From Aquabacterium sp. A7-Y (GTDB taxonomy: Bacteria > Pseudomonadota > Gammaproteobacteria > Burkholderiales > Burkholderiaceae_C), in NCBI RefSeq assembly GCF_026153205.1, contig NZ_JAPFBW010000030.1, positions 1 through 64,000 on the forward strand: DNA of 64,000 bases. Reading direction: 5' to 3'. The notes under the pieces were generated by a model. It worked only from the letters and a program-made list of their open reading frames with translations. It searched no databases and was not told where the DNA came from. Made by a program: the position numbers and the translations under genes. How positions within the stretch are numbered: position 1 is the first letter of the stretch; each line of letters starts with the position of its first letter. Positions 24,885 through 33,591 of the stretch are shown here, piece after piece.

Positions 24885-26759
24885 ATGGATCCCCGGCTGC
24901 TTCGCTACTACAACCAGGAACTGCAGCATCTGCGCGAGATGGGCGCGGAGTTCGCGCAGCAGTTCCCGAAGATCGCCGGCCGCCTCGGCATGGACGGCAT
25001 CGAGGTCGCCGACCCCTATGTCGAGCGCCTCCTCGAAGGTTTCGCCTTCCTCGCCTCGCGCGTGCAGCTCAAGATCGACTCCGAGTTCCCGCGCTTTACC
25101 CAGCGGCTGCTGGAGATCGTCTACCCCAACTACCTGGCGCCCACGCCCGCGATGGTGATGGCGCAGTTCCGCCCCGACCTCAACGACGGCAACCTGGCGC
25201 GCGGCTTCACGATTGCCCGCGGCAGCTCGATGCGCAGCCTGCTCGGCAAGGGCGACGAGACGCCCTGCCAGTTCCGCATTGCGAGCGACGTCACGCTGTG
25301 GCCGATCGAGATCGCCTCGGCCTCCTATTTTTCCTACGCTCCCGACCTGCCGCTCAACCAGCTGGCGGTCGGCCGGCGTGTCAAGGGTGGGGTGCGCCTG
25401 AAGCTGCGCTGTACCGCCGGGCTCAACTTCAACCAGATCGCGCTCGACACGCTGAGGGTGCACCTCTCCGGCGGCGACGAGATCGCCTACAAGCTCTACG
25501 AGGCCATCCTCGGCGGCACCCTCGGTGCCATGGTGGTGCCGACCGCCCGGCCGGTGCCCTGGCACCAGGCGCTGCCGGCCAGCGCCGTGACGCCGGCCGG
25601 CTTCGACGACAGCGAGGCGCTGCTGCCGGTCGGCCTGCGCAACTTCCAGGGCTACCGGCTGCTGCAGGAGTACTTCACCTTTCCGCAGCGTTTCCTGATG
25701 TTCGACATCGGCTCGCTGGCGCCCGCCTTGTCGCGCCACAGCGGCAACGAGATCGAGGTCGTGCTGCTGCTCGACCGCAGCGACGCGAGCCTGGAGAACG
25801 TGGTCGACGCGGGCAACTTCTCGCTCTACTGCTCGCCGGCCATCAATCTGTTCGAGCGCCGCTGCGACCGCATCCACATCACCGACAACAACCACGACTA
25901 CCACGTGGTGCCGGACCGCACCCGGCCGATGGACTTCGAGGTCTACGACGTCAGCTCGGTGACGGGTTACGGGGTCGGCGCGGACAGCGAGCACCGCTTT
26001 CTGCCTTTCTACGCCGCCTTCCATGCCAAGGACGGCGCCCACCACGCCTACTACAGCCTGCAGCGCGAGCCGCGCCTGCTGTCCACCGAGCAGAAGCGCC
26101 GCGGCGCGCGTTCGAGCTATGTCGGCAGCGAGGTCTACCTCTCGCTGGTCGACCCCCGCGAGGCGCCTTTCGCCGAGGACCTGCGCCAGCTGGCCGTCAC
26201 GGCGCTGTGCACCAACCGCGACCTGCCGCTGCACATGCCGCTGGGCATCGGCAAGACCGACTTCGTGCTCGACATGGCGGCACCGGTCGAGGCGGTGCGG
26301 GCCATCAAGGGACCGTCGCGCCCGCATTCGGCGATCCGCGAAGGCGCGGCGAGCTGGAAGTTCGTCAACCAGCTTTCGCTGAACTACCTGTCGCTGCTCG
26401 ACACCGACGCACGCGAAGGCGCCGCGGCGCTGCGCGACCTGCTGTCGCTCTACGCGCAAAGCGGCGACGCGAGCCTGCTCAAGCAGATCGACGGGCTGCG
26501 TTCGGTCAGCACCAAACCCACCGTGCGGCGCTTCCCGGTGCCCGGGCCCATCACCTTCGGGCGCGGCATCGAGATCGGCCTGGAGGTCGACGAGTTCGCC
26601 TTCCAGGGTGCCAGTGCCTTCCTGTTCGGCTCGGTGCTGGCGACCTTCTTCAGCCGTTATGTCTCGATCAACGCCTTCACCGAAACCGTGCTGCGCTCGA
26701 CCAGCCGCGGCCAGCTGATGCGCTGGGTGCCGAGATGCGGAAGCCGGGCGATCCTGTGA
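24885..26759 (+). CDS. tssF: T6SS baseplate protein TssF (ImpG)
   Basis: 624 residues, normal. Starts MDPRLLRYYNQELQHLREMG, the canonical TssF opening, followed by FAQQFPKIAGRLGMDGIEVADPYVERLLEGFAFL (in part) and RFTQRLLEIVYPNYLAPTPA. The C-terminus has ITFGRGIEIGLEVDEFAF and FSRYVSINAFTETVLRS. Two TssF and one TssG form each baseplate wedge. No strong ribosome site is visible before the ATG. The end overlaps tssG by 25 bp. Confidence 0.96.
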   Translation: MDPRLLRYYNQELQHLREMGAEFAQQFPKIAGRLGMDGIEVADPYVERLLEGFAFLASRVQLKIDSEFPRFTQRLLEIVYPNYLAPTPAMVMAQFRPDLNDGNLARGFTIARGSSMRSLLGKGDETPCQFRIASDVTLWPIEIASASYFSYAPDLPLNQLAVGRRVKGGVRLKLRCTAGLNFNQIALDTLRVHLSGGDEIAYKLYEAILGGTLGAMVVPTARPVPWHQALPASAVTPAGFDDSEALLPVGLRNFQGYRLLQEYFTFPQRFLMFDIGSLAPALSRHSGNEIEVVLLLDRSDASLENVVDAGNFSLYCSPAINLFERRCDRIHITDNNHDYHVVPDRTRPMDFEVYDVSSVTGYGVGADSEHRFLPFYAAFHAKDGAHHAYYSLQREPRLLSTEQKRRGARSSYVGSEVYLSLVDPREAPFAEDLRQLAVTALCTNRDLPLHMPLGIGKTDFVLDMAAPVEAVRAIKGPSRPHSAIREGAASWKFVNQLSLNYLSLLDTDAREGAAALRDLLSLYAQSGDASLLKQIDGLRSVSTKPTVRRFPVPGPITFGRGIEIGLEVDEFAFQGASAFLFGSVLATFFSRYVSINAFTETVLRSTSRGQLMRWVPRCGSRAIL

Positions 26760-27955
26760 GCCAGACGCCGACCTCCGCAGAGACCGGCGCAGCACCTGCG
26801 GCACCGCTCGCCAGTCCCGCGGGCCCGGGCGCCCCGGCCCGCAAGGGACCGCCGGCGCTGCTGTGGCAGCGCCTGGAGGCCGAGCCCTGGCGGCACGACT
26901 TCTACTGGGCGATGCGGCGCATCGAGTGTCACTACACCGACCGCCCGCGCCTGGGCCTGGGGCTGCGGCCGGTGGACGAGCCGGTGCGCCTGGGGCAGGA
27001 GCCGGCACTCGATTTCGCGCCGGCCTCGCTGTCGGGCTTCAAGCCCGGTGACGGCGGCCGGCCGCCGCGCATGGAGGTGCGCTTTTTCGGGCTGTTCGGC
27101 CCCAACGGGCCGCTGCCGCTGCACCTGACCGACTACGCGCGCGAGCGCCTGCTGCACCACGGCGATCGCAGCTTCGCGCGTTTTGCCGACGTCTTCCACC
27201 ACCGCCTGCTGCTGCTGTTCTACCGGGCCTGGGCGCAGGCCCAGCCGACCGTGTCGCTGGACCGGCCGCGCGACGACCGCTTCGCCAGCTATGTCGGCTC
27301 GCTGTTCGGCATCGGCAGCGCGCCGCTGCAGCATCGCGATGCGCTGCCCGACAACGCCAAGCTGCACTTTGCCGGCCTGCTGGTGCGCCAGGTGCGCAAT
27401 GCCGAAGGGCTGCAGGCCTTCCTGCAGGGCTACTTCGGCCTGCCGACCCGCGTCGAGCAGTTCGTCGGCCACTGGATGAACCTGCCGCAGGACCAGCGCA
27501 CCCGGCTGCATCGCGAACCGTCCGAGAGCAAGCAACTGGGCGTGGGCGCCGTGGTGGGCCGGCGTGTCTGGGACCGCCAGCACAAGTTCCGCATCCACCT
27601 GGGCCCGCTGACGATGGCGCAGTACCTGCACTTCCTGCCCGGCGGCGAGGGGCTGGAGCCGCTGGTCGCGGCAGTGCGCCAGTACATCGGCTTCGAGCTG
27701 GACTGGGACGTGCGCCTGATCCTGCGTGCCGACGAGGTGCCGCGCGGCCGGCTCGGCATGCATTCCCGGCTGGGCTGGACCACCTGGGGCGGCCCCCGGC
27801 GCAACGCCGGCGATGCCGAGCCGCTGACCATCCACCCCGAGCAGGTGCGCAGCCGGCGCCGGCGGGCCGCCGAGGGAGCGGCAGCCGCAGGGGCGCCCAC
27901 CGCGGCATCCGACACCAACACCAACACCGACACCACCCGAGCGATGTTCGCTTGA
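26735..27955 (+). CDS. tssG: T6SS baseplate protein TssG (ImpH)
   Basis: 406 residues from ATG 26735, inside the end of tssF. The first ~38 residues are Ala/Pro-rich and unlike the family core, which begins at LWQRLEAEPWRHDFYWAMRRIE. Other landmarks are LGQEPALDFAPASLSGF, VRFFGLFGPNGPLPLHLTDYARER (in part), FHHRLLLLFYRAWAQAQP and FVGHWMNLPQ. Structural baseplate component. The C-terminal tail is low-complexity and Thr/Asn-rich (TNTNTDTT). A later start at GTG 26757 would shorten the tail before the core; the family is tolerant here. Confidence 0.95.
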   Translation: MRKPGDPVSQTPTSAETGAAPAAPLASPAGPGAPARKGPPALLWQRLEAEPWRHDFYWAMRRIECHYTDRPRLGLGLRPVDEPVRLGQEPALDFAPASLSGFKPGDGGRPPRMEVRFFGLFGPNGPLPLHLTDYARERLLHHGDRSFARFADVFHHRLLLLFYRAWAQAQPTVSLDRPRDDRFASYVGSLFGIGSAPLQHRDALPDNAKLHFAGLLVRQVRNAEGLQAFLQGYFGLPTRVEQFVGHWMNLPQDQRTRLHREPSESKQLGVGAVVGRRVWDRQHKFRIHLGPLTMAQYLHFLPGGEGLEPLVAAVRQYIGFELDWDVRLILRADEVPRGRLGMHSRLGWTTWGGPRRNAGDAEPLTIHPEQVRSRRRRAAEGAAAAGAPTAASDTNTNTDTTRAMFA

Positions 27956-27980
27956 GGCCTACGAATTGAAGGAGAGAACC

Positions 27981-30704
27981 ATGAGTGAGATCAGCCGCGT
28001 GGCTTTGTTCGGCAAGCTCAACACCGTCGCCTACAAGGCGGTCGAGGGCGCCACGGTGTTCTGCAAGCTCCGGGGCAACCCGTATGTCGAGCTGGAGCAC
28101 TGGGTCTCGCAGATCGTGCAGGTGGCCGACAGCGACTGGCATCGCATCATCAAGCACTACCAGCTCGACGTCTCGGTGCTGGCCAAGGACATCACCAATG
28201 CGCTGGACCGCCTGCCGCGCGGCGCCACCGCGATCTCGGACCTGTCGGACAACATCTCCAACGCGGTCGAGCGCGGCTGGGTCTACGGCTCGCTGAAGTA
28301 CGGCGAGGCCCAGGTGCGCACCGGCCACGTGCTGGTGGGCCTGCTCAAGACCTCCTTCCTGCGCAACGCGCTGTTCGGCATCTCGCGCCAGTTCGAGCGC
28401 ATCCGCCCGGACGACCTGGCCGAGGACTTCGAGACCATCGTTGCCGGCTCGCCGGAGGAAGGCCTGGCCTCCACCGACGGCAGCTCCCTGGGCGGCGCCG
28501 CCCCCGGCGAGGCCAGCGGCGCGATGCCGGCCGCGCAGATGGGCAAGCAGGAGGCGCTCAAGCGCTTCACGGTGGACCTCACCGAGCAGGCGCGTTCCGG
28601 CAAGATGGACCCCATCGTCGGCCGCGACGATGAGATCCGCCAGGTCATCGACATCCTGATGCGCCGGCGCCAGAACAACCCCATCCTGACCGGCGAGGCC
28701 GGCGTCGGCAAGACTGCGGTGGTGGAAGGATTCGCGCAGCGTATCGTCAAGGGCGACGTGCCGCCGGCGCTCAAGGACGTCGAGCTGCGCACCCTGGACA
28801 TCGCGCTGCTGCAGGCCGGCGCCAGCATGAAGGGCGAGTTCGAGCAGCGCCTGCGCCAGGTCATCGAGGAGGTGCAGGCTTCGCCCAAGCCCATCATCCT
28901 CTTCATCGACGAGGCTCACACCCTGGTGGGCGCGGGCGGCGCGGCCGGCACCGGCGACGCGGCGAACCTGCTCAAGCCGGCCTTGGCACGCGGCACCTTG
29001 CGCACCGTCGCGGCCACCACCTGGGCCGAGTACAAGAAGTACTTCGAGAAGGACCCTGCGCTGACCCGCCGCTTCCAGATGGTGCAGGTCGACGAGCCCT
29101 CGGAGCAGAAGGCCATTTTGATGCTGCGCGGCGTCGCCACGATGATGGAAAAGCACCACAAGGTGCAGATCCTCGACGAGGCGCTGGAAGCGGCGGTCAA
29201 GCTCTCGCACCGCTATATCCCGGCGCGCCAGCTGCCGGACAAGGCGGTCAGCCTGCTCGACACCGCCTGCGCGCGCGTCGCGGTGAGCCTGCACGCCACC
29301 CCCGCCGAGGTCGAGGACAGCCAGCGCCGCATCGAGGCGCTGGAGACCGAGCTGGGCATCATCGGCCGCGAGAAGAGCATCGGCATCGACACCAGCGAAC
29401 GCGAGGCGAACTGCAACGCCCTGCTGGCGACCGAGCGTGAACGCCTCGAAAACCTGACCGTGCGCTGGAACAGCGAACGCGGCCTGGTCGACGACCTGCT
29501 CTCGATCCGCGCCCGGCTGCGCGGCGGGGTGAGGTCGGTGGAGGGCACCGGCAGCGCGCTCGAAGCGTCCGCCGAAGCCGTCACGCCGGACGAACAGAAG
29601 CTCACCGAGAGCGACCGCGCCGCGCTGCTGGAACAGCTCAAGAGCGTGCAGGCGCGCCTGACCGAGCTGCAGGGCGAGAGCCCCCTGATCCTGCCGACGG
29701 TGGACTACCAGGCAGTCGCCAGCGTGGTTGCGGACTGGACCGGCATCCCGGTCGGCCGCATGGCCCGCAACGAGATCGAGACGGTGCTGAACCTGGCGAA
29801 GGCGCTGGGCCAGCGCGTCATCGGCCAGGACCACGCGATGGAGATGATCGCCAAGCGCATCCAGACCTCGCGCGCCGGCCTCGACAACCCGAGCAAGCCG
29901 ATCGGCGTCTTCATGCTGGCTGGCACCTCCGGCGTCGGCAAGACCGAGACGGCGCTGGCGCTGGCCGAGGCGCTGTACGGCGGCGAGCAGAACCTCATCA
30001 CCATCAACATGAGCGAGTACCAGGAGGCGCACACGGTGTCGTCCCTGAAGGGCGCGCCCCCGGGTTATGTCGGCTACGGCGAGGGCGGGGTGCTGACCGA
30101 GGCGGTGCGGCGCAAGCCCTACAGCGTGGTGCTGCTCGACGAGGTCGAGAAGGCCCACCCGGATGTACACGAGCTGTTTTTCCAGGTCTTCGACAAGGGC
30201 TGGATGGAGGACGGCGAAGGCCGCCAGATCGACTTCAAGAACACCCTGATCCTGCTGACCACCAATGCCGGCACCGACCTGATTGCCAGCATGTGCCGCG
30301 ACCCCGAGCTGATGCCCGACGCCGAGGGCCTGGCCAAGTCGCTGCGCGAGCCGCTGCTGAAGATCTTCCCGCCGGCGCTGCTGGGCCGCCTCGTGACGAT
30401 TCCCTACTACCCGCTCTCGGACGAGATGCTGGGCCGTATCGTCGCGCTGCAGCTGGGCCGAATCAAGAAGCGGGTGGAAGCACGCTACAAGATCCCGTTC
30501 AGCTACAGCGACGAGGTGGTCAAGCTGGTCGTCTCGCGCTGCACCGAAAGCGAATCGGGCGGCCGCATGATCGATGCGATCCTGACCAACACCATGCTGC
30601 CGGACATCTCACGCGAGTTCCTCGGCCGCATGATGGAAGGGCGGGATATCACGGGGGTGCGCATCGACGTGGCCAATGGGGAGTTCGCCTATAACTTTGC
30701 CTAG
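27981..30704 (+). CDS. clpV: T6SS sheath-recycling ATPase ClpV (TssH)
   Basis: 907 residues from ATG 27981 (AAGGAGAG ribosome site). Clp_N repeats occupy ~1-165, the first AAA domain has Walker A GEAGVGKT near 237 and FIDEAHTLVGAGG, the second has GTSGVGKT near 648 and VLLDEVEKAHPDV, and the ClpB D2-small domain ends the protein. The T6SS subtype is marked by the N-terminal SRVALFGKLNTVAYKAVEGA stretch rather than the ClpB opening, and by the shorter middle region. ClpV pulls contracted TssBC sheath apart so that subunits can be reused. Last core gene before the effector pair. Confidence 0.97.
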   Translation: MSEISRVALFGKLNTVAYKAVEGATVFCKLRGNPYVELEHWVSQIVQVADSDWHRIIKHYQLDVSVLAKDITNALDRLPRGATAISDLSDNISNAVERGWVYGSLKYGEAQVRTGHVLVGLLKTSFLRNALFGISRQFERIRPDDLAEDFETIVAGSPEEGLASTDGSSLGGAAPGEASGAMPAAQMGKQEALKRFTVDLTEQARSGKMDPIVGRDDEIRQVIDILMRRRQNNPILTGEAGVGKTAVVEGFAQRIVKGDVPPALKDVELRTLDIALLQAGASMKGEFEQRLRQVIEEVQASPKPIILFIDEAHTLVGAGGAAGTGDAANLLKPALARGTLRTVAATTWAEYKKYFEKDPALTRRFQMVQVDEPSEQKAILMLRGVATMMEKHHKVQILDEALEAAVKLSHRYIPARQLPDKAVSLLDTACARVAVSLHATPAEVEDSQRRIEALETELGIIGREKSIGIDTSEREANCNALLATERERLENLTVRWNSERGLVDDLLSIRARLRGGVRSVEGTGSALEASAEAVTPDEQKLTESDRAALLEQLKSVQARLTELQGESPLILPTVDYQAVASVVADWTGIPVGRMARNEIETVLNLAKALGQRVIGQDHAMEMIAKRIQTSRAGLDNPSKPIGVFMLAGTSGVGKTETALALAEALYGGEQNLITINMSEYQEAHTVSSLKGAPPGYVGYGEGGVLTEAVRRKPYSVVLLDEVEKAHPDVHELFFQVFDKGWMEDGEGRQIDFKNTLILLTTNAGTDLIASMCRDPELMPDAEGLAKSLREPLLKIFPPALLGRLVTIPYYPLSDEMLGRIVALQLGRIKKRVEARYKIPFSYSDEVVKLVVSRCTESESGGRMIDAILTNTMLPDISREFLGRMMEGRDITGVRIDVANGEFAYNFA

Positions 30705-30719
30705 GGAGAGGACCACACC

Positions 30720-31541
30720 ATGCCTGCCGAAATACAGAGTTCAGTGGGGTATCGGGGCGCCAACCGCCCCGATGACGTGATCATCGTCCAGCGCCTGCTG
30801 ATGCAGCGAGGCCTGGACACGGGCGGTGCCGACGGCCAGTGCGGCCGGCGCACCCTGGCATCGATCCGCACCTTCCAGACCGGCTTCCTGAGGAACCCGG
30901 ACGGCCGCATCGATCCGGGCGGCACCAGCTGGCGCCGCCTGGTCGGCAGCGCGACGGCGCCAGTCCCGCCGGTCACGCCGCCGGCGCCGGCCGACGGCAC
31001 GCTGACCCGCCTGCTGCCGCGGCCCGACCGCAGCACCATGAACCCGGGCCTGGTGGCGGTGAGCAACCGCTACATGACCGAGAAGCTCGGCAACCCGCGC
31101 AACAGCTACACGCAGGACTGCCAGTCGATGACCAACGAGAGGCTCAAGCGCCACGTTGTCACGCGCAGCGTCGGCCCCTTCCGCGTCACCGGCCTGAGGC
31201 CGGCGGTGGACAGCCTGCAGACGGTGCTGGACGAGGTGAACCAACGGCATCGTGAGGTCTACACCGCACTCGGCACCGCCGGCATGTTGTGCTGCCGCCT
31301 GGTGCGTGGCTCGACCAGCTCGATCTCCAACCATGCCTGGGGCACCGCGATCGACCTCAAGCTCAATGGCCTGCTGGACCGCCGCGGCGACAACAACATC
31401 CAGTACGGTCTGGCCCTGATCGCCCCGATCTTCAACCGGCACGGCTGGTACTGGGGCGCGGCCTTCCGCACCGAGGACGCGATGCACTTCGAAGCCAGCC
31501 AGTCTTTGATCGAAGCCTGGGCGCCTGCCCTGGGGGCCTGA
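30720..31541 (+). CDS. Candidate T6SS effector: peptidoglycan-binding domain plus M15 (VanY-type) peptidase
   Basis: 273 residues with no signal peptide or membrane segment. Residues ~8-75 resemble a peptidoglycan_binding_1 domain (DDVIIVQRLLMQRGLDTGGADGQCG, quoted in part; RTLASIRTFQTGFL). A proline linker (79-93) leads to an M15 metallopeptidase: the SxHxxGxAxD zinc motif is S203-N-H205-A-W-G-T-A-I-D212 and the third ligand is H256 in TEDAMHFE, with D253 as likely catalytic partner. M15 enzymes cut D-Ala or L-Ala/D-Glu bonds of cell-wall peptides. Lack of export signal, a place right after clpV and an exported partner 1 bp downstream together suggest delivery by the T6SS into rival periplasm. 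A cell-wall-remodelling role for the system itself (as for TagX) is the alternative. Confidence 0.75.
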   Translation: MPAEIQSSVGYRGANRPDDVIIVQRLLMQRGLDTGGADGQCGRRTLASIRTFQTGFLRNPDGRIDPGGTSWRRLVGSATAPVPPVTPPAPADGTLTRLLPRPDRSTMNPGLVAVSNRYMTEKLGNPRNSYTQDCQSMTNERLKRHVVTRSVGPFRVTGLRPAVDSLQTVLDEVNQRHREVYTALGTAGMLCCRLVRGSTSSISNHAWGTAIDLKLNGLLDRRGDNNIQYGLALIAPIFNRHGWYWGAAFRTEDAMHFEASQSLIEAWAPALGA

Positions 31542-31542
31542 C

Positions 31543-32085
31543 ATGACACCAGCCACCTCGCTTTTCCATGCGCGCCGCCCGGGCCTGTCCCGACGCATCG
31601 CGCTGCTGCTGCTGGCCTGCGGGCTGGCGACCAGCGCCTGTGCCGAGGCCGACCCGCCCGCCGGACCGGCGTCGGCTCCGGCGCCCGCTGTCCTCCAGGG
31701 TCCCAAACACTGCCAGTTTGTCGTGCCGCAAGGCTGGAGCGGCTACACGGTGCGCTGGGAAGGCGCTTGCGCCAAGGGCCGGGCCTCGGGCAGCGGCGTG
31801 CTGCGAGCCTTGGAGAAGCAGCAGGTGAAGGAGGTTTTCTACGGTCGGCTCGCCGAGGGCGCACCGCAGATCGGTGTGATCGAGAAGCCCGAGGGTCTGG
31901 TCGCCGGCGAGTTCAAGCAGGGCGCCGCGGTGCCGACCGACGACCCGGGCGTGACCGTGAAGGCCTTCCGCGAGGCTGAAGCGGCTGCCCTGCAGGCCGC
32001 ATCCCGCTTCAAGGCAAGCGGCAACGAGGCCTCGGGCCGCTTCTACCGCGAGAAGGCGGAGATGCTGCGGTCCCAGATGGACTGA
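31543..32085 (+). CDS. Exported protein, candidate immunity partner of the M15 effector
   Basis: 180 residues. The N-terminus is a clear export signal (RRIALLLLACGLATSACA), cleaved near residue 35, so the mature protein is periplasmic; the TSAC sequence is a poor lipobox. The mature part has glycine-spaced strands that recall MORN repeats (YTVRWEGACAKGRASGSGVL, VFYGRLAEGAPQIGVIEKPEG in part) and a helical end (YREKAEMLRSQM). I know no function for it. Its start lies 1 bp after the peptidase stop, as expected for an immunity protein matching a periplasm-acting toxin. Unproven. Confidence 0.6.
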   Translation: MTPATSLFHARRPGLSRRIALLLLACGLATSACAEADPPAGPASAPAPAVLQGPKHCQFVVPQGWSGYTVRWEGACAKGRASGSGVLRALEKQQVKEVFYGRLAEGAPQIGVIEKPEGLVAGEFKQGAAVPTDDPGVTVKAFREAEAAALQAASRFKASGNEASGRFYREKAEMLRSQMD

Positions 32086-32089
32086 CGCG

Positions 32090-33460
32090 ATGAGCAAGCC
32101 TTCTTCCAAAGCCCGCCGCGGCAGCGCCAAGGCGCCCGCCCACCTCTCGCTGGGCGATGCGCTGCGGCTGGCGGTCGAGATGCACCGCACGGGCGCGCTC
32201 GACGACGCCGAGACGCTCTACCAGCGCATCCTGAAGCTGGCGCCGCGGCAGGCCGACGCGCTGCATTTCCTCGGCGTGCTGCAGCACCAGCGGGGCCGCA
32301 GCGAGGAGGCCTGGCCCTTGATCGAGCGCTCGCTGCAGGCCAACTCCAAGCTGCCGGACTGGCACAACAATGCCGGCAACGTGCTGCTGGAGATGGGCCG
32401 CCTGGACGAGGCGGCCGAGGCCTACGAGCGCTGCCTGGCGCTCGCGCCCGAGCGGCCCGATCTGCTCAACAACCTGGGCGTGCTGCGCCGCGCGCAGCGC
32501 CGTCCCGACGATGCCGAAGCCGCCTACCGGCGCGCCATCGAGCTCGCGCCCGACTTCGCCGACGCCTACAACAACCTCGGCAACCTGATGTCCGACCGCG
32601 GCCGCAGCCAGGATGCGCTGGCGCTCTACATCAAGGCGATCGAGCTCAAGCCCCGCCACCCGGAGGCGCGCAAGATGCTGGGCATCGGCTACTGCGCGCT
32701 GGGCCGGGTGGAGGAGGCCGCCCGGGTGTACCGCGAGTGGCTGGCCGAGGAGCCCGGCAACCCGGTCGCGGCCCACTACCTGGCCGCCTGCTCCGGCGAG
32801 GCCGCGCCGGTGCGGGCGTCCGACGCCTATGTCGAGGACACCTTCGACCGTTTCGCCAACAGCTTCGACGCCAAGCTGGCGCGGCTCAGCTACCGGGCGC
32901 CGCAGCTGATCCAGGCGGCCGTCGAGGCCGCCTGCGGCGCGCCGCAGAAACACCTCGACGTGCTGGACGCCGGCTGCGGCACCGGCCTGTGCGGGCCGGG
33001 CCTGGCGCCCTATGCACGCCGGCTGGTGGGCGTGGACCTCTCGGGGCAGATGTTGAGCAAGGCCGAGCCGCGTGGGGTCTACGACCAGCTCACCAAGGCC
33101 GAGCTGACCGCTTTCATCGAGGCCGCGCCCGACAGCTACGACCTGATCGTCTCGGCCGACACCTTGTGCTACTTCGGTGACCTCGGCGCGGTCTCGGCTG
33201 CCGCGTGCCGGGCGCTGCGGCCGGGCGGCTGGCTGGTCTTCACCGTCGAGGCCTGGAGCGCGGACGATGTCAGCACGGGTTTCCACCTCCATCCCCACGG
33301 CCGCTACAGCCACGACGCCGCTTATGTACGGCGGGTGTTGCTGGAGGCCGGTTTCGAGCCGCCCGAGTTGCAGAGCCAGCCGCTGCGCAACGAAGGCGGC
33401 AAGCCGGTGCAAGGCTGGGTCGTCACGGCCCGGGTCCCCGACACGGCCGCCTTGCACTAG
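32090..33460 (+). CDS. TPR-repeat SAM-dependent methyltransferase
   Basis: 456 residues. About five TPR units fill residues ~20-235 (AVEMHRTGALDDAETLYQRI, LLNNLGVLRRAQRRPDDAEA, AYNNLGNLMSDRGRSQDALA). The rest is a class I methyltransferase: VLDAGCGTGLCGPGLAPYA is the SAM loop, VGVDLSGQML the acidic strand, YDLIVSADTLCYFGDL motif IV and ALRPGGWLVFTVE the post-motif strand. The C-terminus ends VQGWVVTARVP, as in predicted TPR methyltransferases (COG4976). Target unknown. It begins 4 bp after the immunity candidate, so it is transcribed with the T6SS operon; whether it modifies T6SS proteins is not shown. The vgrG promoter region follows. Confidence 0.88.
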   Translation: MSKPSSKARRGSAKAPAHLSLGDALRLAVEMHRTGALDDAETLYQRILKLAPRQADALHFLGVLQHQRGRSEEAWPLIERSLQANSKLPDWHNNAGNVLLEMGRLDEAAEAYERCLALAPERPDLLNNLGVLRRAQRRPDDAEAAYRRAIELAPDFADAYNNLGNLMSDRGRSQDALALYIKAIELKPRHPEARKMLGIGYCALGRVEEAARVYREWLAEEPGNPVAAHYLAACSGEAAPVRASDAYVEDTFDRFANSFDAKLARLSYRAPQLIQAAVEAACGAPQKHLDVLDAGCGTGLCGPGLAPYARRLVGVDLSGQMLSKAEPRGVYDQLTKAELTAFIEAAPDSYDLIVSADTLCYFGDLGAVSAAACRALRPGGWLVFTVEAWSADDVSTGFHLHPHGRYSHDAAYVRRVLLEAGFEPPELQSQPLRNEGGKPVQGWVVTARVPDTAALH

Positions 33461-33591
33461 GAGCGCGCGCGGCGGCGCGTATCCACGGCACAAGGGGACC
33501 GCAGGTTAGGGATACATTTTCTTGCCTCTGTTAAGGAAAATGCTTCCATACGAACAAGAGCGCTCGTCCGGCTGGAGGGGTGGGTTTTCTT

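Noticed and set aside
23430-27008. 1192-codon open frame on the - strand opposite the tagJ-tssE-tssF genes
   Set aside because: It crosses three well-supported + strand genes and has low-complexity His/Gln/Arg-rich composition; a mirror of the coding strand.
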